Below, one piece after another: positions 47,401-59,430 of a stretch of DNA of 64,000 nucleotides. The stretch's first letter is position 1. Each line of letters begins with the position of its first letter. The position numbers were made by a program, and so were the translations under genes. The notes below the pieces were generated by a model. The model was not told where the DNA came from. It did not search any database and saw nothing but the letters and a program-made list of their open reading frames with translations. This DNA comes from Umbelopsis isabellina. Its lineage: Eukaryota > Mucoromycota > Umbelopsidomycetes > Umbelopsidales > Umbelopsidaceae. The stretch is taken from the NCBI GenBank assembly GCA_016758905.1, contig JAEPQZ010000013.1:372001-436000 (forward strand), read 5' to 3'.

Positions 47401-48080
47401 GACAAGGTTTCCAGTGGGGTACACGTGAAGGTCCACTTTGTGAGGAGCCTATTCGTAACGTGAAGTTCAAGATTCTTGACGCAAGTTTAGCTCAAGAACC
47501 AATTTTCAGAGGTGGTGGTCAGATCATCCCAACTGCTAGACGTGTTTGCTACTCCTCATTTTTGATGGCGACACCTCGTTTGATGGAGCCAGTATACTAT
47601 GTCGAGATACAAGCACCAGCCGATTGTGTATCAGCGGTATACGCTGTATTGCAAAGACGACGTGGTCATGTCACTCAAGATATTCCAAAGCCAGGTTCTC
47701 CTCTATACACAGTCAAGGCTTACATTCCTGTCATCGATTCCTGTGGATTCGAAACTGATTTGCGAACACACACTCAAGGTCAAGCATTCTGTCAACAGAT
47801 ATTCGATCATTGGCAGATTGTGCCTGGCGATCCTCTCGATAAATCCATACAACTAAGACCACTTGAGCCTAGTCCCGCTCAACATCTCGCTCGTGACTTT
47901 ATGGTCAAGACTCGAAGGAGAAAGGTTAGTTTCAAAATTGCGACAGAGGTTGTGTAACGAATCTTTTACTGACTCTTATTTTTCCAGGGTTTGAATGAGG
48001 ATGTGAGTATCAACAAATACTTCGACGATCCAATGCTTCTTGCACTCGCCCAATCAGACGTTTTGGGTGTTAGTCTTTAG
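44416..48080 (+). CDS. SNU114: U5 snRNP GTPase Snu114 (EFTUD2)
   Basis: About twelve exons. A highly acidic N-terminus ('[20 protein letters not shown]') leads to the EF2-like GTPase: G1 '[10 protein letters not shown]', switch '[11 protein letters not shown]', G3 'LDTPGHVNF', G4 '[15 protein letters not shown]'. EF2 domains follow ('[16 protein letters not shown]', '[20 protein letters not shown]', '[18 protein letters not shown]'). The end is '[14 protein letters not shown]'. The acidic leader, 'HLHHGKTSF' and this C-terminus are specific to Snu114 rather than EF2. It controls Brr2 and Prp8 during spliceosome activation and release. It is divergent from SNM1 (203 bp), with ORC6 following 181 bp downstream. 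Confidence 0.96.
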
Positions 48081-48261
48081 ATCAATTGTAATAAAGCTGC
48101 AAAACTTGTTATTGTTATGTCAAAAAGTGTCGTATCATCAATGCTCGAAAGCTCGTAACAAACAATTCATCTCCGCTCTTCCTTTAATTGTATCAGCAAA
48201 AGGAAAATTTCATACTTTCCGCGTAGAGCTGGATTTGCACATAGGTCAAGGTCAAATCAAC

Positions 48262-49348
48262 ATGGAAAGCCAAGATCCCGTGTTGCATTGTCTCGATCGT
48301 CTCAACTTGGGGGAACATATGAAGCTGCGAGAGAGGTCTCAATATTTCTATAATCAATGTAGTAGGGTTCCTCCGAAAGTACTTAGCAAAGGCATCAATT
48401 CACGCCCTGTAGTCAGTATCCAACTTGCATGTGAAAGGTACAAGCTTCCAGACGTAATCTTTGACTACTTACTACATACTAACGCGCGCTTGTACAGCTT
48501 AGGAATTAGTGACTTTGACCAAGCATCTGCCAACAAATTGGCCATGTGTACGGCACATACTTATACAAATATCTTAAAAGCTATTCGAAAGTGCTTAGAT
48601 ATACAACCTAGAGTGACAATGAAGACGTTAGGCGTTGCTTTAGGTTGCACTTCCATGATCCCATACGTCGAAAAGCTCTTCAATGAATTCCAAACACGAT
48701 ATATATCGTCACTTTCTGCTGCTGAAAAGCTGGCAACTGAGGAGGAACTTTCACTTCCAATGTGGAAAGGCGGTGCCTTTTACATTTGTTCAAAAGCCCT
48801 CGGTGTAAGTTCTCATCATGAGTAAATGATATGAGCCTGGAAGTTTACTGATATCACTTTTTAGGCAAAAATAGAGAAGGAATCTATCGCTAAGCAATGC
48901 TCTTGTACAACTACTGATTTGACGCGGGTCGCCAGAACAATAGAGGAAAACTGCAAAGATTTGATACTTGAGCTCAAGCGAGAAACTACAAGATCCTCGC
49001 GACCGAGACGAGGGAATTCAGAGGAAAAAAATGATACTGAAAATGTCCAAGAACGAGCAGGATCAAAGCGTAAACTTACGAAGAGATCAGGCGATGCAGA
49101 AACTTCATCAGAGAAGAAATTGAAAACAAGCGAAAGGACTAGTACGTCCATTATACCCGAAAAGAAGAAAACACCTATATCTGGAATTGTGTCAATGGTA
49201 AGACTATTTCCAGAAGTCTCTATTTTGTTGGCGATCATTAAGCTCATGCATATTTTAGATCTCTGGCCAGCATTATATGGATACCAAACGCTATCATGAA
49301 TTTCTAGTCTGGTATACTGAGAAATTAAGAACACTGAGCAAAATGTGA
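48262..49348 (+). CDS. ORC6: Origin recognition complex subunit 6
   Basis: Three exons. The N-terminal TFIIB-like cyclin-fold modules are present ('VSIQLACERYKLPDVIFDYL', 'KAIRKCLDIQPRVTMKTLGV', 'WKGGAFYICSKALG'). 'AKQCSCTTTDLTRVARTIEE' and a basic Lys/Arg-rich linker follow. It ends 'ISGIVSMISGQHYMDTKRYH' and 'FLVWYTEKL', the Orc3-binding C-terminal helix. The first intron joins 'SKALG|AKIEK' and the last joins 'GIVSM|ISGQH', both in frame. ORC6 is part of the six-subunit origin-binding complex. I begin at the ATG before 'ESQDPVLHCLDRL'; the frame is open further upstream but unlikely to be used. Confidence 0.9.
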
Positions 49349-49423
49349 CAGTGAAAATTTGTCCAATGAAAAAATATTTTCTATCAATTGTTTGAACATT
49401 CTCTCTTTTTGCATTAATTCACA

Positions 49424-50040
49424 ATGGAAAACTCTGAAGGCAGACTCGTTGACTTGTATATCCCCCGCAAGTGGTGAGTTTGTGAATAATATAAACACCA
49501 TAAGTCAGTGCTATATGTCAGTCTAGCGTATCGTCAATAATTTCAAATTTGTGGCAATCATCCACCCCTGATTCTAGCAATTAGTGAATGATCTCAATGT
49601 GCGATCATGTCCACTAATTGCTAATAATCTCGTAATCCGCTGGATCAGGATTGTACAACTTTGTTATTGCGATAGTCAGGAGACATATAAGACTGATTAT
49701 GCGATTTCAGAATTCTGTTATAGCAACATGTGATCTAACCTTCTATCCTTGTTCGCCTTAGCTCCGCCACCAACCGTTTGATCACTGCCAAGGATCACGC
49801 CTCTGTCCAACTCAACGTTGGTGAGGTCGATGCTAGCGGTCGCTACACTGGCAGCTTCACTACCTATGCTCTTTGCGGCTTCGTTCGCAAGGAGTCCGAA
49901 GCTGATGACTCCATCAACCGTCTTGCCACTCAGGATGGTCGTAAGTGCACATAATTTTGATGATTGGAACAGCAAGTAACATTGAGTATTGACATCATTT
50001 TTTTGTAGTTCTTAAGAACGTCTGGTCTTACCAGAAGTAA
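49424..50040 (+). CDS. RPS21: 40S ribosomal protein S21 (eS21)
   Basis: Three exons giving about 86 residues. '[16 protein letters not shown]' is spliced (TG|C) to '[20 protein letters not shown]', '[20 protein letters not shown]', '[10 protein letters not shown]', then 'LKNVWSYQK'. This is the full eS21 sequence, a small protein of the 40S body near eS28/uS2. Intron 1 is long (about 290 nt) and contains a strong hairpin. Only 75 bp separate the ORC6 stop from this start. Codon bias is high, as for a highly expressed gene. Confidence 0.96.
49575..49623 (+). other. Long hairpin in RPS21 intron 1
   Basis: TAGCAATTAGTG (49575-49586) pairs perfectly with CACTAATTGCTA (49612-49623). Inside, ATGATC (49588-49593) pairs with GATCAT (49603-49608), separated by a 1x3 internal loop, with a 9-nt apical loop. 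That gives 18 base pairs in 49 nt. No clear C/D or H/ACA boxes are seen. Confidence 0.6.
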
Positions 50041-50767
50041 ACTGCTTATCTATAGAAAATAAGCATTATCATTCCAATAAATGACATTATAAAGCATTTT
50101 ATGTTACATCGCATCATTGTTATTCTTAATTGATCGTACCTACCATCATTTATCTTGCATCATGAAGTAAGGCAGTGTTCTTGCATATCCGGCATTTTTA
50201 GGCTATTTCGAATAGTTATCATCACGGAGTAACAAGTGGTGCTCATATTCTTGTTAAACCAAGCGAAAAATTATCACTTGCAATTTGAGTCAGCTTGAAA
50301 GCACAGAGCAAAGCCAACCCAACCGAAATGAACGAGGAATATGCCTTGAAGTAGATTAAGAGCATAATACCATCCAGGAGCACATCCAATAAGGAGATTG
50401 CTTACAATGGTAAGCTCCTAAGCTTTCTTAATTCAATCATAATTAGAATATTACACAAAGCTAATTTTCATTCTTTCATCTTTAAATCATATCAGAGTGT
50501 GAGCCCAAATGTAAGTCTGGTGTTATGTAATATAGTCAATACTCACGTTGATATGGAACAGAGCTTGCTACAAGAACTTTGAAGGGATAATTTAAATTTT
50601 TTCTCACTAAAATTTTTATATTTTACACACGCGTGAAGCTAATGTGGTAAAAGGCGTGGCATAATGAGATCCTCGAGACTGTAACGCCTTCTTCCTTTGC
50701 TGCTCTTGTATCTTTTTATTATCTTTTACTTTTAACACTTTTTATTCGGGTCACTTTTCTTTCAAGT
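50041..50767. other. 727-bp spacer RPS21 / PKA
   Basis: Contains the PKA promoter (pyrimidine-rich 50680-50765). On the minus strand, 50417-50274 is an open, hydrophobic 47-codon stretch after a TTAG acceptor, with a Pmp3-like 'NLLIGCAPGWYYAL'. No start exon was found, so I do not call a gene. Confidence 0.4.
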
Positions 50768-52491
50768 ATGCTGACTCATTCAGGGCATATGGCAAGTTCA
50801 ATCGACGCCTCGCCACATAGTCAACCTCAGTCTCCGGCATCACCACAACCTTCACCTTCCCCCCTGATTCATCCGTATGACCATTCCAAAATCGCATCTG
50901 ACTGTCAAGTCATTTTACACCCTCCATCGCCACCTTCGCCAGATTCACAAAAGCCTCCAGTTCAGTTCAACTCACAATCCCCGCAAAGTTTATACCACCC
51001 ACTTCCTTCTCCAACTCAGCAGCAAAACACATTATCGTCATATCATGAACAAGAAATACAACGACAACAAGAGGAAAGCTCAAAATGGCATTACTGGCAT
51101 ACTTTGCCAAGCCCATATGTACGAAAGCCATCGTTTGGCCTCAACCATATTGAATTATTAGACACACTGGGTAAGGATTCGGGGATGAGGCGGAGTGTTA
51201 CTTTTAGAGTATAGTTGCATTTACAATCAAATCGCATAGGCACCGGTACATTTGGACGAGTTTATCTTGCCCGCTTAAAAGACTCTCAAAAATACTATGC
51301 GATGAAAGTCTTGAAAAAACAAGAGGTAGTGCGCCTGAAGCAAGTCGAGCATATCAATTCGGAAAAGCAAATCCTTGCCTTTGTCAAGTTTCCATTTATA
51401 GTGAACCTGTAAGTCCTCATTTTCGTTTTACTCCTTAATCTTTTTAGTGCCTAATGTTGGCTATTCTCTTTGCAGTTATTGTACTTTTCAAGATGATCGT
51501 AATTTGTTTATGATGTTAGAATATGTCGTTGGAGGAGAGTTGTTTTCTCATTTGCGGAGAGCCGGCCGGTTCACTACCGATATTGCTCGATTCTATGCAA
51601 GCGAGATTCTTTTAGCGGTGGAATATTTACATTCGAAAGATATTATATATCGTGATCTCAAGCCAGAGAATTTATTGCTAGATCACAAAGGTCATATCAA
51701 GATCACTGACTTTGGCTTCGCGAAGACCGTTGTTGATCGGTAGGTTGGAAAGAAACTTGATGGATGGTTTGTAATTCTTCTAAAATGTCTGCCACAGAAC
51801 ATGGACTTTATGTGGGACACCTGAGTATCTAGGTACGGACTTTTCTGTCACTTTTAGATCTCTTTGTTTACATTGACGCTTTTTTTGTCAATCCTTACCC
51901 GCTTGTTCTATCTAGCTCCTGAGATTATTCAAAGCAAAGGCCATGGTAAAGCTGTTGATTGGTGGGCCATGGGTATTCTGATATTTGAAATGCTGGCTGG
52001 GTAAGATTAAGTTCATCGCTACCACCTAATGACAGTGTTATTTTCTTACTTCAGCCCCTTAGCTATCCTCCATTTTACGATAATAACTCCTTTGGCATAT
52101 ATGAAAAAATCTTGGCCGGAAGAGTAATGTTTCCAGCACATTTCGATCCTTATGCTAAAGATCTATTGAAACGATTGCTGGTAGGCGACCGTAGTCGTCG
52201 CTTAGGCAATCTAAAAGGCGGCGCTGAGGATGTAAAAAGGCACAAGTGGTTTCGGGATGTTGATTGGTTCGGGCTCCTCGAGAAGAAGGTTCAGGTAAGC
52301 CATTGTTTGCGTTGCATATCCACGTCTTTTCTCCTTAATCTTACGATATCTATTTTAAGGCTCCAATCATTCCACCATACCGGCATCCGGGAGATACTTC
52401 TAATTTCGAAAAATATCCGAATGCTATTGATGTAGATCACAGCAGAATACCCACTGGAGATCCTTATGCTTCATTATTTCCAGACTTTTAA
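50768..52491 (+). CDS. cAMP-dependent protein kinase catalytic subunit (PKA)
   Basis: About six exons. The N-terminal 120 residues are Pro/Ser/Gln-rich. The kinase begins at '[20 protein letters not shown]' (Gly loop). It continues with 'YYAMKVLKK' (VAIK Lys), '[17 protein letters not shown]', '[14 protein letters not shown]' (catalytic loop, YRD as in PKA), '[10 protein letters not shown]', and '[16 protein letters not shown]' with the activation-loop Thr. A C-tail follows: '[19 protein letters not shown]', ending FPDF, an FxxF hydrophobic motif that binds the kinase's own core. This is the PKA-C arrangement of the AGC family, held inactive by the regulatory subunit until cAMP rises. The intron before 'GYPPFYDNN' uses CCCCTTAG. 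Confidence 0.94.
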
Positions 52492-52812
52492 TCATTCAAA
52501 TTCTTTAAATAGTGCCAGGCTATTGATTCATTTTCCAGTTCAACCTGGCACCATGTAACATGTACATCACATGAGTAAAATGTAGCCTCTTTTATCTCAA
52601 GATTGATGTTTTCCTTGTATTTAACACCATCCTTTCATTGCTCAAACATACTATATCTACTATCTGCATGTAAATCCAAAGAGCTCTTCTAAGCAATTTG
52701 TTTCATTTTACAACTTTGGGTTTGGGTTTTTACAATTGAGGGAATAGCTGTATTTTTTTTTTTCGGGGTACTGTACAGAAAGAATTTTTAGGTAATTGAT
52801 GGCATGGCCCAG
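52492..52812. other. Convergent spacer
   Basis: 3' flanks of PKA and RFC, with an 11-nt T-run. No gene. Confidence 0.45.
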
Positions 52813-54366
52813 TTATTGAGTGACAATGTCTGCCGCTTGAAGCATTATATTAAGGATTTGAAGGTGTTCGTCTGCACCATTGATCAAGCACAGGTCAGCT
52901 TCGCCAAGAATTAAAGATATCTTCGACTTTTTGTATGCTGACAGCTCAGGATCAGTAACAAGGTGATCATGCATCTGCATGTGGTGAAAAGAAGAAAATT
53001 AGTTGGACCGTAAGTGGTGATATGTTATACATGTAAGTTTGCCTAGGACGGTACCTGAGAAACAATCTGCTCTGCTGAGTACCCTGCATTCATTATATCA
53101 TTAACCACAGCGCTAATTTCATTATACTCTGTGCTATACCAAGCGGCAGTGAGAGAACTGATTGCATCCGGTGGGATAATCTGCCAATTGTCAGAATTAG
53201 TTTTTATTCTGTCATCTTTCGCTTATGGTACTCTCTAACCTACCCCGGCCATCTCGTTTATAGAAGACGTCAATATTTTCTGGCCAGCATGAAGCTTGGC
53301 GCCACTTTGTAAAAACATGATCGCTTTTCTAAGATCTCCATTGGACGCTTGAATTAAAGTCGTTGTAGCCTAAGGGGGAGATGAAACTAAGTAATCTTGC
53401 AATGCGCTGGTTCAAAAATGGCCCAAATTTGTGATTGATTAGTTTGTTCCTTACCTCTGGCTCAATTTGGACACCTTCTTCACTGCACACCAGTTGGATC
53501 CTTTCTTCCACATTTTTGATAGGCAATGGCTTAAAACGAAATTTGGCGCAACGAGATGTCAAAGGTTCGATAATACTGTGAAAGACGATTGTATAAGTAA
53601 TGTACATTATCTTATAAGCATTTGCACACGGGGATTAACACACTTACCGAGAAACATAATTGCAAACTAAGCAAAATCGTGTGGTTTTCGAGTATGTTTC
53701 CATTGTTCGGCGTAAAGCTGACTGGGCGTCAGTCGTCATCGAATCTGCCTCGTCAAGGATGACTATTTTGAATGGTGGACATGGATAACCACTGTATTGT
53801 GAAGATATGTAATTATCATTGTTGATCAGGTTTGGTGGTTTCTAAACAAGTTACTTACTCTGCAGTCGCAGTAACCGTTGTCCTAGCGAAATTCTTCACT
53901 TTTTCGCGTACGATTTGGATACCACGTTCATCAGATGCATTGAGTTCAAGGACACGAGACTTCATAAGCTCTGGTCCGAAAAGCTCACGAGAAAGTGCTA
54001 AAATAGTAGATGTTTTTCCTGTACCAGGAGGTCCGTAAAATAGCAAGTGAGGGAGCTACAAATGTATCTTCAATAAATCAAGTCCCAGATAGATGAAATC
54101 CTTCAAGCTTCTTATTGCAACTTACGTTTTGAGAGGTTAGTGCTTTTTTCAAGACTTGCACAGCTTGTTCTTGTGAAGCAATCTCGTTCATTGATTTTGG
54201 TCGACTTTTATGAGCACGTAGATCAGTATTGGGGACATGCCGAATAACACGGAGCAATGCCGCTTTTCGCGACAACTTACTATTTCTCTACCCATGGCTG
54301 AGCCTCTGGAGGAAGTTTCCCGTGATTTGCTGCAGCAGACTTAGTGTTTTGAAAGAATGTCGACAT
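52813..54366 (-). CDS. Replication factor C small subunit (human RFC4 / yeast Rfc2 type)
   Basis: About seven or eight exons. The order is '[20 protein letters not shown]' (RFC box II), '[19 protein letters not shown]' (Walker A), '[20 protein letters not shown]', '[20 protein letters not shown]' (Walker B, DEAD-type), and '[17 protein letters not shown]' with the SRC motif. The C-terminal collar ends '[17 protein letters not shown]'. The 'ADEHLQ' ending and long N-terminal leader match human RFC4/yeast Rfc2 rather than the other small subunits. It is part of the clamp loader that places PCNA on DNA. The 137-bp divergent promoter is shared with SLA2. Confidence 0.93.
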
Positions 54367-54503
54367 TGTGTTAAATAATACGCGTCGCAGCTGAACAGTT
54401 TCAACCCAAAAAAAATTGAAAAACGAGGAACTCCAAGCGGGGTTTATTTGTTCCGAGCCAAGCTGGTCTCAAGAATGACGCTCTTGCTTCCTTCATCTTC
54501 CAA

Positions 54504-57500
54504 ATGGCGTATCTCTCATCAGACAAGGCAGAAGCCGAGCTTGCACAGAGTATCAAGAAAGCCACTTCTCCGGAAGAAACGGCTCCAAAGCAGAAGCATA
54601 TCAGACGTATGTTCTTCCCTCCATTGCATCTTTAACCATCCGCTTCTCTCGTTCTTAAGCCGACCACTGTTGTTGCTATAGGTTGTATTGTGTACACATG
54701 GGACCACCGCTCGTCTGCACTTATATGGAGCGGACTGAAGGTTCAACCTATTTTGGCGGATGAGGTGCAAACTTTCAAAGCTCTTATTATGGTACACAAA
54801 ATACTCAAGGACGGTCATCCAGTGGTAAGTTCTGCATCTGAATATGTGGGCGACTTGTATTCCCGAGGCGTCTAACGAAATGGCCAATAGGTTCTTAAAG
54901 AAGCTTTGAGAGAAACCGCATGGATTGAGACGTGTGCTAGAAGTGTTGCAGGTGAAGGAGCTCGTGGTTATGGCAGCTTAATCCGAAACTACGTTGATTT
55001 GATTTTGGCGAAGCTTAACTATCACAAATTGCATCCCGAATTCAACGGTACTTTCGAGTATGAGGAATACATCAGCTTGAAGAATATAGATGATCCTAAT
55101 GAAGGGTAAGCATGAAAGTGATATGAAATGAGATGGGCGGGACGCATATTCTTACCACGCATGGATTACAGTTATGAAACCATCAGTGATTTGATGAACC
55201 TGCAAGATCGTATTGACCAGTTCCAAAAAAGAGTCTTTGCTCATTTCCGACCTTCTTCCAATAATGAGTGCAGAATTGCTGCTCTTGTGCCTCTGGTTGA
55301 AGAGAGTTACGGAATATACAAGTTCATCACCAGCATGCTGCGCGCCATGCATAGACGTAAGAAACATGCTCTCAAATAACAACGCCTTGCATGAGATAAT
55401 CATTCTGTTTTGATAGGCACTGATGCTACCGATGCTTTGAGTGAGCTCAGAGCACGCTATAATTCTCAACATTATGCTTTGCTGCGTTTCTACTATGAAT
55501 GTTCCAATTTGAGATACCTTACAAGCTTGATCAGTGTGCCCAAGCTTCCGCAAGATCCCCCATCGTTGATCGAAAGCGATGCTCCAGCACGTGCTAAGAA
55601 GCCATCGACACCTCCTCCAGCTGCATCTCCAGAACCGGTGGTTGACTTCTGGTCAGAGAACCAAGCAAAGCAACAACGCGAGTATGAGGATGAACAACGT
55701 CGATTGCAGCAGCAGCAAGAGGAAGAGCAGAATAGACAGAGGATGCTACAACAACAGCAACAGCGCGAGTTCGAAGAGCAGCAAAGACTGCAAGCTGAGC
55801 GCGAAAGACAACGCCAGGAAGAGCTGATGCGACAACAGATGCAGCATCAAGCTGAGGGCCGCGTAAATGAGCTAGAGAGAGAGCTCATGGCCATGAGAAA
55901 TCAATTTGAACGCGATCAAATGCTATTGGAACAGTATGATAGAGTATGTTGGTCGCACCTATTCTCAGTCTATATTTCTTGTGACTAATGATGTAACATA
56001 GAGGGTGAAGGCATTGGAAGAAGAGCTTGCTCAACTTAGCTTGCATTCACAACAAAGGGATGCCTCCAAAGATGAGCTTATCAAGTCTCTTCAAGGTAAT
56101 CACCATTGTTTATTAATTCTGAGGCGCAATATCAACTTTTATTAATCATCTATACCTGTACAGATCAAATTTCGATGTGGAAGAATAAGTACGAAGCTCT
56201 TGCAAAGCTTTATTCTCAGCTTAGACAAGAACATCTTGACCTTTTGGGCAAATACAAAAACCTACAACTTCAAGCCAATAATGCGAAAGAGGCAAATGAG
56301 AAACTGGATACCTTGCAAGCTGAGATGCGGGCCAAGAACATTGAATTGGCTGACCTCATTCGCGAACGTGATCGTGCCAAAAACGAACTAACTCGTCTAC
56401 AAGGGGTGAGTGAATATGAGGATATACGTTATACAGTTCAAGGTGACTAAATGTGTTATCTCGCTTTAATAGAGTCAACAAGAAGAGCTTGATCGCCTTC
56501 GCCGAGAACTGCGGGATTCCAATGCTAGAGTGGAAGATCTTGGAAAGAACAAAGGTGCCGAAGTTACAGCTTTGTTAAGCAAATTCAACCGTGAAAAGAG
56601 CGACCTTGAGAGAAGCTTGACTGAGAAGCAGGCTTTGATTGATGAATTCTTGAGTCAATTGGAGCTTCAGCAAGGTGAAGCTGATCGCATTCGAATGGAA
56701 AAGGATGAGGAACTTGCAATTATGCAAGCTGGTATGGACGAATGTTTGCAGCAGCTTGCCGATTTGCAGCAAAACGTTGGAAGCAATGAGTCCACTCTAC
56801 AAGATCAAATTGATAAGCTCGAGTCACAACAATCCTTCAAGCTTAATGAGATTTTGGATAGTGTGCTGCAAACATGCATTCAAAAAGTAAAGGATGGTAT
56901 TTTCGAATTGGAGGCGCCTGGTCAGCATGGTAACGAAAATGCCACACCAGAGTTAACTCTGTCGACTATAGAGAAAGCTAGCATATCATCTGTAGAATTC
57001 ATGTCGGCCTTCAGCAAGTTCTTGGATGGTACTGATTCTGGCAATCACACTGATGCTATTAACTGCTCTCTGAATCTTGCTGAGTCAATTGTTGAGGTGA
57101 TAGTTAACAGCAAAGGAATAACAAGATTAGCCACTGATGATGAAGGAGCCGAAGATATCATCAAGGTCACCAAAGCCTCTGCTGAAGCTGCCAATACTTA
57201 TTTCCTTAATATGACTTCTACATATATCAACATGTTGCCTTCTGCGCAACGCCCCGAAGTTGTCATTCAAGGTGACATGAAAGTTCAAGAGGCACTCATG
57301 AAAGTTTCACGAAAAGCCGAGGATCTCATTTCCGCTGGCGCCACTGATATTAACAAATTGGGTGAACGAGAAGTTGGCGATCTTGTGGAACAAGAAATGT
57401 CCAACGCCGCAAAGGCTATTGAAGCAGCATCTGCCAAAATTCAGGCTCTTCTGAGTAAACCAGCCAATCCTGAATTTTCTGCTACAGATATTCAAGTCCA

Positions 57501-58249
57501 TCAGTTGATTTTGAACTCTGTTCTGGTTCTAACTAACGCGATTGCTAACCTAATTAAATGCGCCACTGCATCACAACAGGAGATTGTGTCACAAGGAAGA
57601 GGAACTTCATCTAAAGCAGCCTTCTACAAAAAGAATAATCGATGGACAGAGGGTCTCATCTCTGCTGCCAAGGCCGTGGCTGTGGCTACTAATCTACTTG
57701 TCGAAGCTGCAGATGGTGTGATTAGTAAAACCCATTCTTTGGAGCAATTAATTGTTGCTTCAAACGAGGTGTCTGCTGCCACCGCACAACTCGTTGCTGC
57801 TTCTCGTGTCAAAGCTACATTTGCATCCCGCACACAAGAGAGACTGGAGCTTGCGGCTAAATCAGTCAAAGAGGCTGCCAATGAGTTGGTGAAGCAAGTG
57901 AAGCAGCTTGTGACCAAGCAATCGGAGGATGAGCTGAGAATTGATTTCAATAACTTGTCAGTCCACGAGTTCAAGCGCCAAGAAATGGAACAACAAGTTA
58001 GAATTCTAAAACTTGATGCCGAACTTGTACAAGCTAGACGAGTATTAGCAGAGATGAGGTAAGTGAAAGGAATTTGATGTATAATTATGTTCCTGGTACA
58101 ATAATCTAAAATGATGGTGTATATCATTTCTTGAATCAGGCGAAGTGACTATCACACTGGTGAGTCGGATATATAAAATCATTTTGTATGTGGCTTTACT
58201 TGTATTAATTTTTTGCTTTGCGGTTATGATAACAGAGGAGACTGATTAG
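54504..58249 (+). CDS. SLA2: Endocytic adaptor Sla2/HIP1R
   Basis: About eleven exons. The N-terminal ANTH domain binds PI(4,5)P2 ('YTWDHRSSALIWSGLKVQPI', 'QTFKALIMVHKILKDGHPV', 'GYGSLIRNYVDLILAKLNYH'). A Pro-rich linker and a long Gln/Glu/Arg coiled coil follow, which bind clathrin light chain and dimerise. The C-terminal THATCH/talin-like actin-binding domain includes 'FYKKNNRWTEGLISAAKAVA', 'TNLLVEAADGVI' and 'IVASNEVSAATAQLVAASRV'. It links the membrane, clathrin and actin at endocytic sites. The last coding exons are tiny: a 20-nt exon (58140-58159) then 'EETD' and stop. The start 'MAYLSSDKAEAEL' is the first ATG. Confidence 0.95.
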
Positions 58250-59430
58250 GACATCCGTTTATCGGAACTCAAGGTAGCATCTTTTTTGCCACACCAAATA
58301 TATGGACAACTTTTACTGTAATCTTTTGATGCTGACAGAGGTTAGCGATGAGAATAAATATGCAGGCTTACTGCGGATATTTACAAAGTTTTACTTGTTT
58401 GTCATCACCAATGTTGCGCAAGGTATGGCAGGACCCTTAATGTGCACCAGACCCTGAATACCACATGAGAATCTTTAAGCAATGTATTCTGAACCTGGTA
58501 ATGCCTAATTTGTTTCCGCTATCTCATTACGCCTTAATTTGACTATGACGCCAAGTTAGCATACGGAAGCTAGCAAACAGTTACTATCAACCGGCCTTGA
58601 GACACAGATAAAGATACAGTTTAGTACGACTATATCAATATTGCTCTGAGGAGGAAGTTCGACTTCAGTGGATATTTGATGATAATCAGGTCACTTTGCT
58701 GAGCAAAATAGACGACTTTACCTGATTGTTGGTCGAAGTTTGTGTTCGATCGCCGGAGCAATGGCATGTATAGATCTGTAAACCTTGTGGCTGTATTCCG
58801 GTCATACGCTCATCGGGATGCAAGATGTTTCGATGTAAGATGTTTCAATTTACCAAGTGAAATTCCACATTAGGTAACTCGAATACATTTTTGGCATTGG
58901 TACAGTGGCGCCTGGGATTTCATTTTTCATATTAATTGACGTGTCACCAAACTCAGTCCCTGCATAAACAGGTTAGTGGAGTATTCAAGCGCGATGAAAA
59001 TGCTACAGTATTGCTATTTAAAATTAGATTCTTCTTCACATCTGCCAAGGACAAAATTTACATGAAGAAGTTCACACGTTTCACAAATCACTTGAGTAAT
59101 TCAGTGACTTTGTACAACTAAATTGCATTAAGGGTCTTAGTGTCAGATGACTTTGTGCACAATTTGGTGTATCATGTCGTTTCACAAAACTCTCATTTTT
59201 CCAAAGAAAAAATCGCCGTCTGCACAACATGTAGACGACCCAAGCAACCAGTGGTGGTAATGGACCAAATATGGTGGCGCTTGGAGGGTTTAGATTTTGT
59301 GGGAAGTTCTTGCTTACAGATTTCGAGAGAAAATTACAATAACAGGATTGGTTCTGGTTTCCAAAATTTACGCATATATAAAAGGGAAGGATCTTAAGAC
59401 AATCTGAAGTTTATACAAACCAATACAAAC
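58250..59430. other. 1.2-kb gene-free interval
   Basis: Between SLA2 and the chitinase. Short open stretches (58936-59121, 59140-59397) have no homology that I can see. The last 60 bases are the chitinase core promoter. No repeats or relics of mobile DNA are recognised. Confidence 0.5.
59375..59384 (+). promoter_or_regulatory. TATA box of the chitinase gene
   Basis: TATATAAAAG, 56 bp upstream of the chitinase ATG, in a clear core-promoter position. Confidence 0.7.

Noticed and set aside
49575-49700. H/ACA snoRNA in RPS21 intron 1
   Set aside because: The second hairpin is too small, no ANANNA hinge was found, and the first hairpin lacks a pseudouridylation pocket.
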